Both the position numbers and the translations under genes were made by a program. The notes beneath the pieces were generated by a model. It made no database searches. It was not told where the DNA came from and was given only the letters and a program-made list of their open reading frames with translations. A stretch of 64,000 nt of DNA from Oscillatoria sp. CS-180 (GTDB taxonomy: Bacteria; Cyanobacteriota; Cyanobacteriia; Phormidesmidales; Phormidesmidaceae). Shown here piece after piece: positions 1 to 8,534 of this stretch. Where the stretch lies: assembly GCF_028330965.1 (NCBI RefSeq), contig NZ_JAQMUB010000092.1, positions 1-64,000 of the forward strand. The letters run 5' to 3'. The first letter of the stretch is position 1; each line of letters starts with the position of its first letter.

Positions 1-268
1 CAATTGCGTTGGAGGATGGCACAACCGCACCGGAGATGATGTTGTTGCCATACATCAGAGAACCTGCAACAGGCTCACGGATGCCGTCGATGTCGACGGG
101 AGGGGCTGCGATGAACGCAATCACGTAGCAAGCGGTAGCAGTTACAAGCGTAGGAATCATAAGCGTACCGAACCAGCCTACATAGAGGCGATTCTCGGTG
201 CTGGTGACCCACTGACAGTAACGCTCCCACAGGCCCGCATCATTGCGGGTTTGAAGTGTAGAAGTCAT
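1..268 (-). CDS. psbA: Photosystem II reaction-centre protein D1, N-terminal part (cut by window edge)
   Basis: The first 89 residues of D1, the PSII core subunit that carries P680 and QB ligands, are encoded; the rest lies outside the window. The translation has the hallmark [10 protein letters not shown] at residues 25-34, the first transmembrane helix, [16 protein letters not shown] in the lumenal loop and the PSSNAI segment at its end. The ATG is at 266-268. Gly80 is retained; the low-oxygen D1' form is known for Ala there, so this looks like an oxygen-type D1. Several residues differ from the commonest D1 sequence (for example Thr35, Ala46, Tyr48, Met72), so it may be one member of a multi-copy psbA family. 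The residue usually used to separate low- and high-light D1 forms (130) is not visible. Confidence 0.97.
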   Translation of the reverse strand, partial: MTSTLQTRNDAGLWERYCQWVTSTENRLYVGWFGTLMIPTLVTATACYVIAFIAAPPVDIDGIREPVAGSLMYGNNIISGAVVPSSNAI

Positions 269-581
269 AGTGATGATTGCCAGATAAATACGACAAAACG
301 AGTGAAAACGTGTAGCTATTAAGTACAGTTTTTCACCTATTGAACAGCGTAAAGATTCGTATTAGGCTTCTGTTCATTTTGTATAAAAAACTTCTACTTC
401 TGACATATTCCGTAATTTCTTTCCGAGTAATAATTGATAGTCGTATGACTTCAAAGATTTCTGTCTCGATTTATTAAGGTGCTACCCACTTAAAGTGCAG
501 GTCTATATTACGAAATCGCAACAGTAAATACTAAGTCAGATACCCCAATCCGTTTATTGAAGGGTCTTTCAGGCTTTTGGT
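269..581. other. Intergenic region upstream of psbA and downstream of the HIT gene
   Basis: This 313-bp A/T-rich stretch must hold the psbA promoter and 5' leader on the minus strand. No convincing -35/-10 pair, no RpaB-type direct repeat and no RNA gene could be picked out by eye. Nothing else was recognised. Confidence 0.4.
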
Positions 582-956
<375 letters not shown>

Positions 957-1024
957 CTATTTTAAGGGCTGAAACGAAAAAGAAGATATAGCTTTAGCCC
1001 TCACCTATCCACCCTCTCCTCCCA

Positions 1025-1624
1025 TTACTCCTTCACCCAAAGTGCCAGTCCACCTCCTCGCCCACGAGCCGCTATGTAGTCATTTGCTACCGCAAAAAAG
1101 GCAAAGAAAGGCAACTGCGCGATTGTGGTTTCCTCGAAGGGTTTGTCTGCTCGTTTTTGGCGGTTGACGGTCCCTTGGTAAGCTGTCAATCCAAAGCAAG
1201 TCACACGCAAGTGGGTAAAGTCGAACATCAGCAAGTTTTTCTTACCCAGATAACGGGCAGGTCCAGTAAAGCGAATGTGTAAAGGACCTACGTTGAGCTG
1301 ATTAGCAATTGTCAACGGGGCGTCGTTGCTGTCGTCTGACGAAAAGGAGATGCGGGCGATCGCTAGCTTCGGCACATAGAAACCACTCCCTATCGGTTCA
1401 CCAGACTGAAACTTTGCCTGCTTGCCCGCACTGAAACACAGCCGCCACGTTCCCAACAGTGACTCCAGCGAAATCGCCTGTTTCGCCTGCTTTGTTGATC
1501 GCTCCTGCTCTAGCAAAGCCGCTGTCAAGGTTCGACCGTTAGGCCGCTGAACGCCTGACCGAGTGAAACCTTGAACAGCTTTGTCGAGGATGGCAGCATG
1601 ATGTAAGCCGGCAGTTGAAGACAT
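1025..1624 (-). CDS. Conserved cyanobacterial protein, possibly fibrillin/PAP-like
   Basis: A 199-residue soluble protein without signal peptide or membrane segment. The motif SLLGTWRLCF near residue 60 and the later run of beta-strand-like segments resemble the lipocalin-like PAP/fibrillin (plastid lipid-associated) family, whose members open with a 'LLGxWxLxY' strand and bind lipids at thylakoids. The match is by eye and weak elsewhere, so a specific function is not claimed. The ATG at 1624 is preferred to upstream starts because residues before it overlap the remnant HEPN gene and look non-coding. The gene lies just downstream of the broken toxin-antitoxin locus on the same strand. Confidence 0.7.
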   Translation of the reverse strand: MSSTAGLHHAAILDKAVQGFTRSGVQRPNGRTLTAALLEQERSTKQAKQAISLESLLGTWRLCFSAGKQAKFQSGEPIGSGFYVPKLAIARISFSSDDSNDAPLTIANQLNVGPLHIRFTGPARYLGKKNLLMFDFTHLRVTCFGLTAYQGTVNRQKRADKPFEETTIAQLPFFAFFAVANDYIAARGRGGGLALWVKE

Positions 1625-1635
1625 GGTTGAGATGG

Positions 1636-1831
1636 TTATGGCAGTGATCGCTCCAGTTCCATCAGAAACTGGCAAAATTTTTGAACATCCTGAATGAATA
1701 AAGGATGACAATTCGCAAGCTGTTCAACTAACTCGCTCACGCGATTAGGACGAAGCTCAAAACCATAGCGATGCATGACACTGTTTGAGTTCATTTTGTA
1801 AGCGAGCAATAAGCACACGATACTGACTCAT
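1636..1831 (-). pseudogene. Broken HepT-like HEPN-domain gene (toxin partner of MntA), internal deletion and frameshift
   Basis: Reading from the ATG at 1831, the first 24 codons give MSQYRVLIARLQNELKQ followed by a stop, a typical start of a cyanobacterial HepT-type HEPN protein. In another frame, the segment HRYGFELRPNRVSELVEQL to the FCQFLMELERSLP end (stop at 1636) looks like the C-terminus of the same family. Intact members are about 150-160 residues; the middle part, where the RX4-6H active site lies, is missing. The ATG overlaps the stop of the upstream nucleotidyltransferase gene (ATGA at 1831-1828), the usual translational coupling of these pairs. The gene is therefore read as a decayed toxin half. 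Family assignment rests on recognition by eye. Confidence 0.6.
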
Positions 1832-2169
1832 AAGAGCGTTCCTTGAGCGATCGCGGCTCGGATAGGGGGACTTGCCAACTCTACAGGCACCAAATCAATT
1901 GAAAATTCCGATAGCGCTAATAATTGGGCGACAGCGGCGAAGTAATGCTCAGGATCTAAGTTCCAGACGGCTAGATCCAAATCGGACTGCCCATGAAAGG
2001 CGGTCTCATCAAGCACTGAGCCAAACACAACAACATGGCTCACTCCGAATGCCTCCCGTAGCAGAGTAGCTGCTTCCTGAGCTACCCGTAATCCATGCAG
2101 ACGCCTCTGACGCAGCTTTTCGCGCTGTTGCTGCTGGCGTCGTCGAGCGGTTTCGATATAAGGCTGCAT
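1828..2169 (-). CDS. MntA-like minimal nucleotidyltransferase (antitoxin half of a MNT-HEPN pair)
   Basis: A 113-residue protein with a basic Gln/Arg-rich N-terminal helix and a Pol-beta-type nucleotidyltransferase core: VVVFGS around residue 50 and SDLDLAV about 12 residues on, giving the GS...DxD signature for metal and NTP binding, then SIDLVPV supplying the third acidic residue. In characterised pairs MntA AMPylates and silences the HepT HEPN RNase. Here the following HEPN gene is broken, so this copy may be an orphan antitoxin or moonlighting remnant. ATG at 2169 is taken; an in-frame GTG lies two codons upstream. Confidence 0.8.
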   Translation of the reverse strand: MQPYIETARRRQQQQREKLRQRRLHGLRVAQEAATLLREAFGVSHVVVFGSVLDETAFHGQSDLDLAVWNLDPEHYFAAVAQLLALSEFSIDLVPVELASPPIRAAIAQGTLL

Positions 2170-2338
2170 GTCCACAGGCGATCAGTTCTTGGTACACCTC
2201 AGAAGATTGGAAAACTGTTTTGATTTGACTCGAAATACAGATGAAGATAAGCGTAAAGATGAAAACCGAACTCTCTCATCAGCATCACGCCAAATGTAGA
2301 TGTTCGGTTTTCTCGCTACAGTTAGTCTCAGTTTGAAC

Positions 2339-3511
2339 CTATACCAACTGGCAGGCACCACCTAAGCCACAACTCAATTCTTCCATGGTGACCTTGCCGT
2401 CATGATCCATATCTAAGGCATCAAAAACAGCATCAGTCCCCATCCATTCTTCGCGGGTGATGAGGCCATCTCCATCCAGATCATAAGCGGCAAAAAGATC
2501 CTGAGAGGCATGGTTTGCCAACTCCTCGCCCTTGCCAAGCTGATCCAAGCGATCAGCCAACAGCCCTTCCAAAGTCTCTAAAGCCTTGCTGAAGCCCTTA
2601 ATGCCCTCGTCAAGTTTGTCAGACGCCATTCGATCTTCAGAATGCATCTTGTCGAAGGTCGCTTTGTCCATAGCAATCTTGTCGATGGCCATATCCTTGG
2701 CCTTAGCCGGATCAAGCTTGCGTTCCAGCGTGCCTTCTTTGTCCTGGAGTTGAGCTAGCAGCTTGGGGGAGATCGTCAGCAAATCGCAGCCTGCTAGTTC
2801 TTCGAGTTCGCCGACATTGCGGAAGCTGGCGCCCATCACCTCAGTCTCGTAACCAAACTTCTTGTAGTAGTTGTAGATCTGGGTAACGGACTGTACACCG
2901 GGATCTTCTGTAGGGGTATACTCCTTGCCCGTTTCTTTCTTATACCAGTCCAGGATACGACCCACGAAGGGTGAAATCAGAGTGGCTTTTGCTTCGGCAC
3001 AGGCGATCGCCTGATGCAGCCCAAACAGCAGCGTCAGGTTACAGTGAATGCCGTCCTTCTCCAAGACTTCAGCAGCTTTGATACCTTCCCAAGTCGAAGC
3101 GATTTTGATCAGAACGCGATCGCGGCTCATACCCACAGCTTCATATTGAGCAATGAGATCACGAGCCGTGGCGATCGTTGCTTCAGTGTCGTAGGACAGC
3201 CTGGCATCCACTTCAGTAGACACTCGACCCGGCACAATCTCTAGAATCTTGAGGCCAAAAGCAACCGCCAATCGCTTGAAGGCCAAGTTAGCAATTTCTT
3301 TATCTGAAGCCCCTTCTCCGGCTTCTTGCTTCGCTTTCAGCAGCGTCTCGTCGACAATGCCGTGATATTGAGGCATTTGGGCAGCGGCGGTAATCAAAGA
3401 GGGATTCGTGGTGGCATCACGCGGCGTAAATTGCTCGATCGCTTGCAGGTCGCCAGTATCAGCAACTACAACAGTCATGTCGCGCAGTTGCTCTAACAGA
3501 TTCTGAGCCAT
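2339..3511 (-). CDS. tal: Transaldolase with C-terminal EF-hand pair
   Basis: A 390-residue cytoplasmic enzyme of the pentose phosphate pathway, transferring a dihydroxyacetone unit from sedoheptulose 7-phosphate to glyceraldehyde 3-phosphate. The TalB-type barrel occupies about residues 1-320: VVADTGD near 18, DATTNPSL near 32, the Schiff-base lysine in VLIKIAST at 136, and the MGASFRN segment. Enteric TalB ends near 317; here a tail adds two canonical 12-residue EF-hand loops, [12 protein letters not shown] and [12 protein letters not shown], with acids at loop positions 1, 3, 5 and 12. Calcium control is possible but unproven. The ATG at 3511 matches the family N-terminus; a longer in-frame start exists at 3538. 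Confidence 0.95.
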   Translation of the reverse strand: MAQNLLEQLRDMTVVVADTGDLQAIEQFTPRDATTNPSLITAAAQMPQYHGIVDETLLKAKQEAGEGASDKEIANLAFKRLAVAFGLKILEIVPGRVSTEVDARLSYDTEATIATARDLIAQYEAVGMSRDRVLIKIASTWEGIKAAEVLEKDGIHCNLTLLFGLHQAIACAEAKATLISPFVGRILDWYKKETGKEYTPTEDPGVQSVTQIYNYYKKFGYETEVMGASFRNVGELEELAGCDLLTISPKLLAQLQDKEGTLERKLDPAKAKDMAIDKIAMDKATFDKMHSEDRMASDKLDEGIKGFSKALETLEGLLADRLDQLGKGEELANHASQDLFAAYDLDGDGLITREEWMGTDAVFDALDMDHDGKVTMEELSCGLGGACQLV

Positions 3512-3632
3512 ATCCCTTACCTCATGGTTGGAAAGCATAGATGCCTTTAATTGTAGAGACGAGGATTTAAGTTCTCATTAAACAAAAATAAGGAATCGCC
3601 GCTCAACTAACAAAAGACCATTAAGCAAAATG

Positions 3633-3683
3633 CAACTATTTGCATAAAAATAGTGGATTCGATAGGATATATGCAAATAGTTG
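3633..3683. promoter_or_regulatory. Perfect 14-bp inverted repeat in the tal / 2TM divergent promoter region
   Basis: CAACTATTTGCATA (3633-3646) is repeated exactly in reverse complement at 3670-3683, with a 23-bp A/T-rich spacer. It ends 15 bp before the ATG at 3699 and sits between two divergent genes, so it could be an operator pair or a hairpin in the leader of the plus-strand gene. No known regulator motif was recognised. Confidence 0.55.
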
Positions 3684-3698
3684 AATAAGGTGGTTTCC

Positions 3699-4151
3699 AT
3701 GGCTAACCCCTCACAACAGACTCTTCCGCAATCGGTACCGCTAGCAAGATCTCAACAGTATTCTCCTGAAGCAGTGCAAGGTATTTTAAGCAAAGCACTG
3801 GAACTACGCTCTCAAGAAAAGTATTCAGCTCAGCAGTTAGCAGAAATGGCAACTGAGCTAAACGTAACGCCGGAGTTATTGAAGCAAGCTGAAGCCGACT
3901 GGCGATCGCAGCAAATTGAAACCGCTTCTCGACAAGCCAAGAGTGCCGAACGTCAGCGCAATCGACGGGACTCTTGGCTGAAATATCTTGCTGGAAGTGC
4001 TTTGCTAGTCGGGATCAACGTCGCTACGGCTGGAACCGTTACTTGGGCAGTTTTCCCTGTGATGGGCTGGGGATTGGGCGTTGTATTCGGTGACTGCGAT
4101 CAGCCCTGTTCTAAATCTCACAGTTCCAAATCTCATAAAAAGCCCTCATGA
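3699..4151 (+). CDS. Small 2TM-domain-like membrane protein
   Basis: A 150-residue protein with a soluble N-terminal half (YSPEAVQGILSKALEL and SAQQLAEMATELNVTPELLKQAEADW, a helical SHOCT/2TM-type module), a basic stretch (SAERQRNRRDSW) and a hydrophobic hairpin at about 98-130 (YLAGSALLVGINVATAG, WAVFPVMGWGLGVVFG). It ends in a Ser/Lys-rich tail with a Cys pair. This layout matches small cyanobacterial 2TM-domain proteins of unknown role. The ATG at 3699 is chosen because the protein's regular start follows the inverted repeat; an in-frame TTG at 3681 falls inside that repeat. Confidence 0.75.
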   Translation: MANPSQQTLPQSVPLARSQQYSPEAVQGILSKALELRSQEKYSAQQLAEMATELNVTPELLKQAEADWRSQQIETASRQAKSAERQRNRRDSWLKYLAGSALLVGINVATAGTVTWAVFPVMGWGLGVVFGDCDQPCSKSHSSKSHKKPS

Positions 4152-4268
4152 GCTAACTTAGAGATGTCTAAAAATATCCGGCTATAGTGCATTACGCTGC
4201 GCTAATGAGACCTTACCAACGGTAAATTCTTTCCTGGAGATTTCCTTCTTCGTGATTTTTGGTAAGCG

Positions 4269-5060
4269 CTACAGAGAACGGCTTTCAACTTGCTCTTGCA
4301 GTTGCTCAACGCGCGTTGCCGTCACCTGGGCCAGACAAGCACTATCATCACCACTCTCAAAGGCACAGTGAGCATTGCGATAGTCAATCCAGGCAAGCTG
4401 CGCATCAGTCAACTGGTCTTGATCAGCCGCATCCAAATAGGTCTGTAACTCCTGATAGACTGCATTAAGTTCTTCGTCAGCAGCCTCATAGCTGATGGCA
4501 GCACCTTTGTTTTGCTGCAACTCTGCTGTGCGATCGCTCGTCAACCGTTCCATACAGCTGTAGTAAATAGTAGGCTGAATCGAGCCTCCCTCAAACTGGG
4601 ACTGAACAAACTCGCAGTAAGCATCCCGGTAAGCAATCCAAGCTCGCTCTGCTGCAATCAGCTGATCTTCTTTCTGTTCACTCAACGAAGCCTTAACAGC
4701 CTGATAGGCATTGTTTAGCTGCACATCGGCCTGATCGTATTCGGCCTTCGCACACTGATTCATGAGCGCTTGAGTTTGCGGCTCCGAGCATTCTGCGGGC
4801 AAAGGCGGCACTGGCTCAGGCTCGGGAGCAGCTTGTCCCGTTGTCGTTGATTCTGAGGCAGTAGGGGATGTCGTCTCTTCAGGGATTTCTTCTGGTGACT
4901 GAGCAGCGGACGGCTCCGGTGGCGTTGTCTGCTCTGGGACAGGCTCAGGAGAGACACCGGGCTGCTCAGCAGTATCAGTGGTTTGTTGACAGGCCGCGAT
5001 CGCGCCTAAACATAAGCCGACCGCCAGTCCTAACCCTATTCTTCGAGTAACTCCCTGCAT
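4269..5060 (-). CDS. Lipoprotein with two LprI-like (DUF1311) domains
   Basis: A 263-residue secreted lipoprotein. The N-terminus MQGVTRRIGLG leads to a hydrophobic segment and lipobox AIAAC with Cys24; a Pro/Glu/Thr-rich linker runs to about residue 105. The first LprI-like unit follows, with paired cysteines and the family's AERAWIAYRDAYCEF signature. A second, shorter unit carries AQLAWIDYRNAHCAF. LprI-type domains are known as periplasmic lysozyme-inhibitor-like modules, but the role in cyanobacteria is unknown. The tandem units suggest an internal duplication. It is convergent with the 2TM gene and has no obvious operon partner. Confidence 0.85.
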   Translation of the reverse strand: MQGVTRRIGLGLAVGLCLGAIAACQQTTDTAEQPGVSPEPVPEQTTPPEPSAAQSPEEIPEETTSPTASESTTTGQAAPEPEPVPPLPAECSEPQTQALMNQCAKAEYDQADVQLNNAYQAVKASLSEQKEDQLIAAERAWIAYRDAYCEFVQSQFEGGSIQPTIYYSCMERLTSDRTAELQQNKGAAISYEAADEELNAVYQELQTYLDAADQDQLTDAQLAWIDYRNAHCAFESGDDSACLAQVTATRVEQLQEQVESRSL

Positions 5061-5387
5061 GTTTTTGCCCCTTCCCACGCTGCAATGTTATCAAGCATAG
5101 CTTGGGCTTTCTGCAAACAGATGGCCTCAAGCAGGTGCAATGTCTTAATGTCTTGCGGATATTTGCAAAATGCTGACGAATAATAGTTGGTGAGTAGACA
5201 AAACCCCAGCTAGACTACATCTGGTAATGAGGTATGGCCGTCGTCAGTTCCGTGAGGACAGACAGCGAGCCATTCGGCTATTGTGCTCAGCATTCAGATG
5301 CGATGGGTGCACTAGCCTAGACAGCTAAAGCTATACGTTGCGGTCGGCGCAAATTGTGCCATCAGCACGGCACGCTAAGGAGACATT
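5061..5387. other. Intergenic region holding a dispersed repeat
   Basis: The 327-bp gap contains the promoter of the LprI-type lipoprotein on the minus strand and of the small secreted protein on the plus strand. Its main recognisable content is a repeat element at 5233-5336, described separately. No RNA gene was seen. Confidence 0.5.
5233..5336. repeat. Dispersed intergenic repeat, long copy 1
   Basis: A 49-bp unit (5233-5281, beginning TATGGCCGTCGTCAGTTC) recurs in diverged form at 26095-26142, 46231-46280 and 63008-63057. Here and at 63008 the similarity continues for about 50 bp more and ends in the block GACAGCTAAAGCTATA (compare GATGGCTAGAGCTATA at 63098-63113), so these two loci share an element of roughly 100 bp. 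All copies are intergenic. No coding potential was seen. Confidence 0.6.
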
Positions 5388-5726
5388 ATGATGACAGCTC
5401 GCATAGGATCCGCGATCGCGATCGGAGCCAGTATTGCATTCTCAGGTTTGCCTGCCCGTGCTCAATCGCCAGGGCTATATTATGCGTGGCGGTCCATTAA
5501 TGATGACGTTATGGTCTGCCTTGATCGCTCTACGGCAGCACTAAGCAGCCAGGGAGTGGGTAACATTCAAGTTGAGGGCAATAGCGTCGCAGGCACCACG
5601 GACGAAGCCACCGCCGTTTTTGTGTGCTTAGACAATGCAGACGCCACAACAGTCATGATTATGGTGTCTAGCAACGACGATGACATTGCCTTTGATCTAA
5701 GGGAGACTCTGAAGACAGTCTTCTAA
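5388..5726 (+). CDS. Small exported protein of unknown function
   Basis: A 112-residue protein with a clear signal peptide (MMTARIGSAIAIGASIAFSG, cleavage likely after LPARAQ near residue 26) and an 86-residue mature part. The mature domain has two cysteines, VMVCLD and VFVCLD, spaced about 38 residues apart, and an acidic C-terminal part (SSNDDDIAFD). The start at 5388 is supported by AAGGAG five bases upstream. The family was not recognised; the paired Cys suggest a small disulfide-bonded periplasmic fold. It is followed 83 bp later by trmB but is probably separate. Confidence 0.75.
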   Translation: MMTARIGSAIAIGASIAFSGLPARAQSPGLYYAWRSINDDVMVCLDRSTAALSSQGVGNIQVEGNSVAGTTDEATAVFVCLDNADATTVMIMVSSNDDDIAFDLRETLKTVF

Positions 5727-5809
5727 CAGGCTGCTTTGGCTCTATCGGTTTCTGCTTTTTGCTGTAAGGTGAGTATCCTGGTCAATTGTTACTGCTAGGA
5801 GCGTTATCT

Positions 5810-6448
5810 GTGGCTGCTGTTCGAGTTCGACAACATGTGAATCCGCTCAGCAATAAATATCAGACAGACTTCTCCGCACCTGATTGGGCAAAACTATACG
5901 ATAATCCAAATCAGCCATTACATATTGATATTGGCTGTGCCAAAGGCCATTTCGTGACCCAGATGGCAACGCTACAGCCTGACTGGAATTTTCTGGGATT
6001 AGAAATCCGGCTCCCCCTAGTTGATTACGCCCTACAGCAGCGGGATCAATTGGCACTGAAAAACCTGCACTTCCTATTCTGCAACGCCAACACCTCGTTA
6101 GCCGATTTGCTTGCGAACCTACCAGCAGGCGCTTTACAGCAGGTTAGTATCCAGTTTCCAGATCCGTGGTTCAAGAAACGTCACCAAAAGCGGCGGGTTG
6201 TGCAGCCTGAACTCGTCCAATCGCTTGCCCGATTTTTGCCGAATACCGGGCGAGTTATCCTCCAGTCTGATGTTGAAGAAGTCGCTCAGGACATGTGCGA
6301 TCGCTTCAGCGAAAACCCAGCCTTTCAGCGAACCCATCCAGATTGGTTACCTGACAGTCCTTTTCCCGCTCAAACTGACCGCGAAACCTTAACGTTGAGC
6401 AAAAAGCTCCCCGTCTTCCGCGCTATCTTCATTAAGCCCAAACCCTAA
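5810..6448 (+). CDS. trmB: tRNA (guanine-N7)-methyltransferase
   Basis: A 212-residue SAM-dependent enzyme that methylates G46 in the tRNA variable loop. Seen: the SAM-binding DIGCAKGHF, LGLEIR, the TrmB-specific QFPDPWFKKRHQKRR substrate-binding motif, and the C-terminal TDRE segment. The GTG at 5810 is selected because GGAG lies 9 bases upstream and the product then begins just before the conserved RVRQHVNPL; an in-frame TTG at 5786 has no comparable ribosome site. A DUF938 methyltransferase follows after 24 bp, likely in the same transcript. Confidence 0.95.
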   Translation: MAAVRVRQHVNPLSNKYQTDFSAPDWAKLYDNPNQPLHIDIGCAKGHFVTQMATLQPDWNFLGLEIRLPLVDYALQQRDQLALKNLHFLFCNANTSLADLLANLPAGALQQVSIQFPDPWFKKRHQKRRVVQPELVQSLARFLPNTGRVILQSDVEEVAQDMCDRFSENPAFQRTHPDWLPDSPFPAQTDRETLTLSKKLPVFRAIFIKPKP

Positions 6449-6472
6449 AAACCGTCCCAGCGAGAAACCGAC

Positions 6473-7132
6473 ATGTCACAACCCGATCTTCGTTGCTATG
6501 CACCTGCGACAGAACGGAACCGAGAACCTATCCTCACCATCCTTAAATCAGTCCTCCCAGCAAATGGCACAGTTCTTGAAATCGCCAGTGGCACAGGACA
6601 ACACGCCGTCTTTTTCGCCCCTCGCCTTACCCCTCGCCATTGGCTGCCCAGCGATCCCAATCCCTCCGCCCGCAATAGCATCACGAGCTGGATTGCAGCA
6701 GAGGACATAGAAACGCTGTATCCTCCTCTTGATATCAACGTCACTCAGCAAGATTGGGAACGGCAGATCATCGATTGGCAAAGCCATCATCCAAAGCAGG
6801 CCCCTGCGATCGCAGCCATCGTCAATATCAACATGATCCATATCTCCCCTTGGGCCGCCAGCGAGGGACTGTTCACGGGAGCCGAAAACCTTCTATCCCC
6901 AAATGGAGTGCTTTATCTCTATGGTCCCTTCAAGCGCAACGGGCAGCATACAGCGCCCAGCAATGAGGCTTTTGACGCATCGTTGCGATCGCAAAATTCA
7001 CAATGGGGCGTTCGGGACCTGGAGAGCGTCACAGAATTAGCCCATCAGCACCATTTTCGTTTAGCTGATGTTTTTCCCATGCCGGCCAACAACTTCTCCT
7101 TGGTCTTTCAGTATGAGGGTTCACGGTCGTAG
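6473..7132 (+). CDS. DUF938-family SAM-dependent methyltransferase
   Basis: A 219-residue class I methyltransferase-like protein of the DUF938 family. It has the family opening CYAPATERNREPIL, the SAM-binding LEIASGTGQHAVFFA, DPNPSARNSI, and the characteristic NINMIHISPWAA and LYGPFKRNG motifs. Substrate is unknown for the family. The 24-bp gap after trmB suggests cotranscription, though DUF938 proteins are not known to act on tRNA. Length and motifs are complete. Confidence 0.9.
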   Translation: MSQPDLRCYAPATERNREPILTILKSVLPANGTVLEIASGTGQHAVFFAPRLTPRHWLPSDPNPSARNSITSWIAAEDIETLYPPLDINVTQQDWERQIIDWQSHHPKQAPAIAAIVNINMIHISPWAASEGLFTGAENLLSPNGVLYLYGPFKRNGQHTAPSNEAFDASLRSQNSQWGVRDLESVTELAHQHHFRLADVFPMPANNFSLVFQYEGSRS

Positions 7133-7359
7133 AGGATTGTGGGTACCCTATCGAAGAAGATTGAGTGTGGCGATCGCGGACTTTTGCAAAATCAGAGTAA
7201 AGCTTGAGGTCTCTCTAAAAAGCGGCCAGTTTCGGTCACTATAGTTAGTGAGAATTTCTAGCCAAGGCTTGTTTTCGAAAAACGAATCTCATTCTCAGAA
7301 TTCAGGCCATTAAATAGACATTTCGTGTCACTCTGAGAACTCAAAAAAGGACTTTTAGC

Positions 7360-8418
7360 ATGAAGTTTGTGCCCCTTAAAAGACGTTTTTTAAGAGCTGC
7401 TAGATTTTGGAGTAGACCCAGTTATCAAACTATTTGTGACGAAGCTTGGGCCTTGGCACCTGCGCCTGAAGCTCGTCAGGGGTATCAATCCGTTTATTTA
7501 GAGGGGCAACTAGACCGCGTAACAGGCGTTTTTACTAGCTTTGAAAAAGAGAACGAGCGCATCAACGGTGAGTGGAAAGAGTTCAGACCTACGATGGCCT
7601 ATCGTCTGAGAAATGTGTGCTTGGCAAATGGATTTTTGTACAAAGGCGCCATGAAAGCGACGCTGTCACCGGAGAAAGAAAAGCTCATTATTTCTGCTGA
7701 CTATGAAGAGATTGATCAAGCCTTCTTAACATCTACGTACTGTAGCAATCTCTACTTCGGACATTTTGTTTACGATGAATTGCCCGCAACGATGCTTGCT
7801 GAAAGCTTGGGCACTCCCATCATGACCAAGCGGCAGCCCTACTTTCATGAACCTGAATATCGGGACTTATTTGACCTCCAGGCTCGTTCGGTAGAAAGGG
7901 CCAAAATCAAAGAAGTCGTTATGACGGATGACTTTCCCTGGAATGACTTCAAGGTCGAGCGAATTCGGAAAATGCGGGCAAAGCTGCGGGAGCAGTTGGG
8001 AGCAGCCAATCCACCCGGCATCTACTATCGCCGGGGGCGTTCAGGTGCCTCTCGATTCATGGTGAACGAGGCAGAGATCGAAGCGTGTTTGGCCAAAAGA
8101 GGGTTTGCGATCGCCGATCCCCAAACCCAATCGGCTACCGAAATGTTCAAACAGGGCATCGGCGCAGAAATTGTTGTGGGTATCGAGGGCAGTCAGATGG
8201 CCCCTAGCCTGTTTTCAGTCAAAGACGGTGGCGCTTTCCTGGCACTCCAACCGCCCAATCGGTTCAACAACCATGCCAAAGATCGAACGGATGCAATGGG
8301 ATTAACCTATGGCTTCGTTATAGGGCTACTCGAAGAAGAAGGCTTTAGGATTGACGTTGGAGAGCTAGAGCGCACACTGGATCTGCTCTACGCAAAAATA
8401 CGTCCTGCCACCGTATAG
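7360..8418 (+). CDS. GT61-family (DUF563) glycosyltransferase
   Basis: A 352-residue protein with the DUF563/GT61 C-terminal half: IYYRRGRSGASRF at about 222-234, a short variable segment, then the IVVGIEGSQMAPSLFSVKDG donor-site-like region and LALQPPNRFNNHAKD. Members transfer sugars to polysaccharides or glycans; bacterial substrates are mostly unknown. No transmembrane helix is evident, so it probably acts on the cytoplasmic face on a lipid-linked or nucleotide-sugar substrate. It stands alone, 227 bp after the methyltransferase, with no polysaccharide cluster around it. Confidence 0.8.
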   Translation: MKFVPLKRRFLRAARFWSRPSYQTICDEAWALAPAPEARQGYQSVYLEGQLDRVTGVFTSFEKENERINGEWKEFRPTMAYRLRNVCLANGFLYKGAMKATLSPEKEKLIISADYEEIDQAFLTSTYCSNLYFGHFVYDELPATMLAESLGTPIMTKRQPYFHEPEYRDLFDLQARSVERAKIKEVVMTDDFPWNDFKVERIRKMRAKLREQLGAANPPGIYYRRGRSGASRFMVNEAEIEACLAKRGFAIADPQTQSATEMFKQGIGAEIVVGIEGSQMAPSLFSVKDGGAFLALQPPNRFNNHAKDRTDAMGLTYGFVIGLLEEEGFRIDVGELERTLDLLYAKIRPATV

Positions 8419-8534
8419 CCTTAGGCAGAAGGTTGATAAGGAAACACCTACAGACATAACAGATTCATGAAGTCTCATAGAGGAAAGCACTTTCTGCCTT
8501 CACAATGAGAGTCAGCGAATTCTCAGTAACTCAC

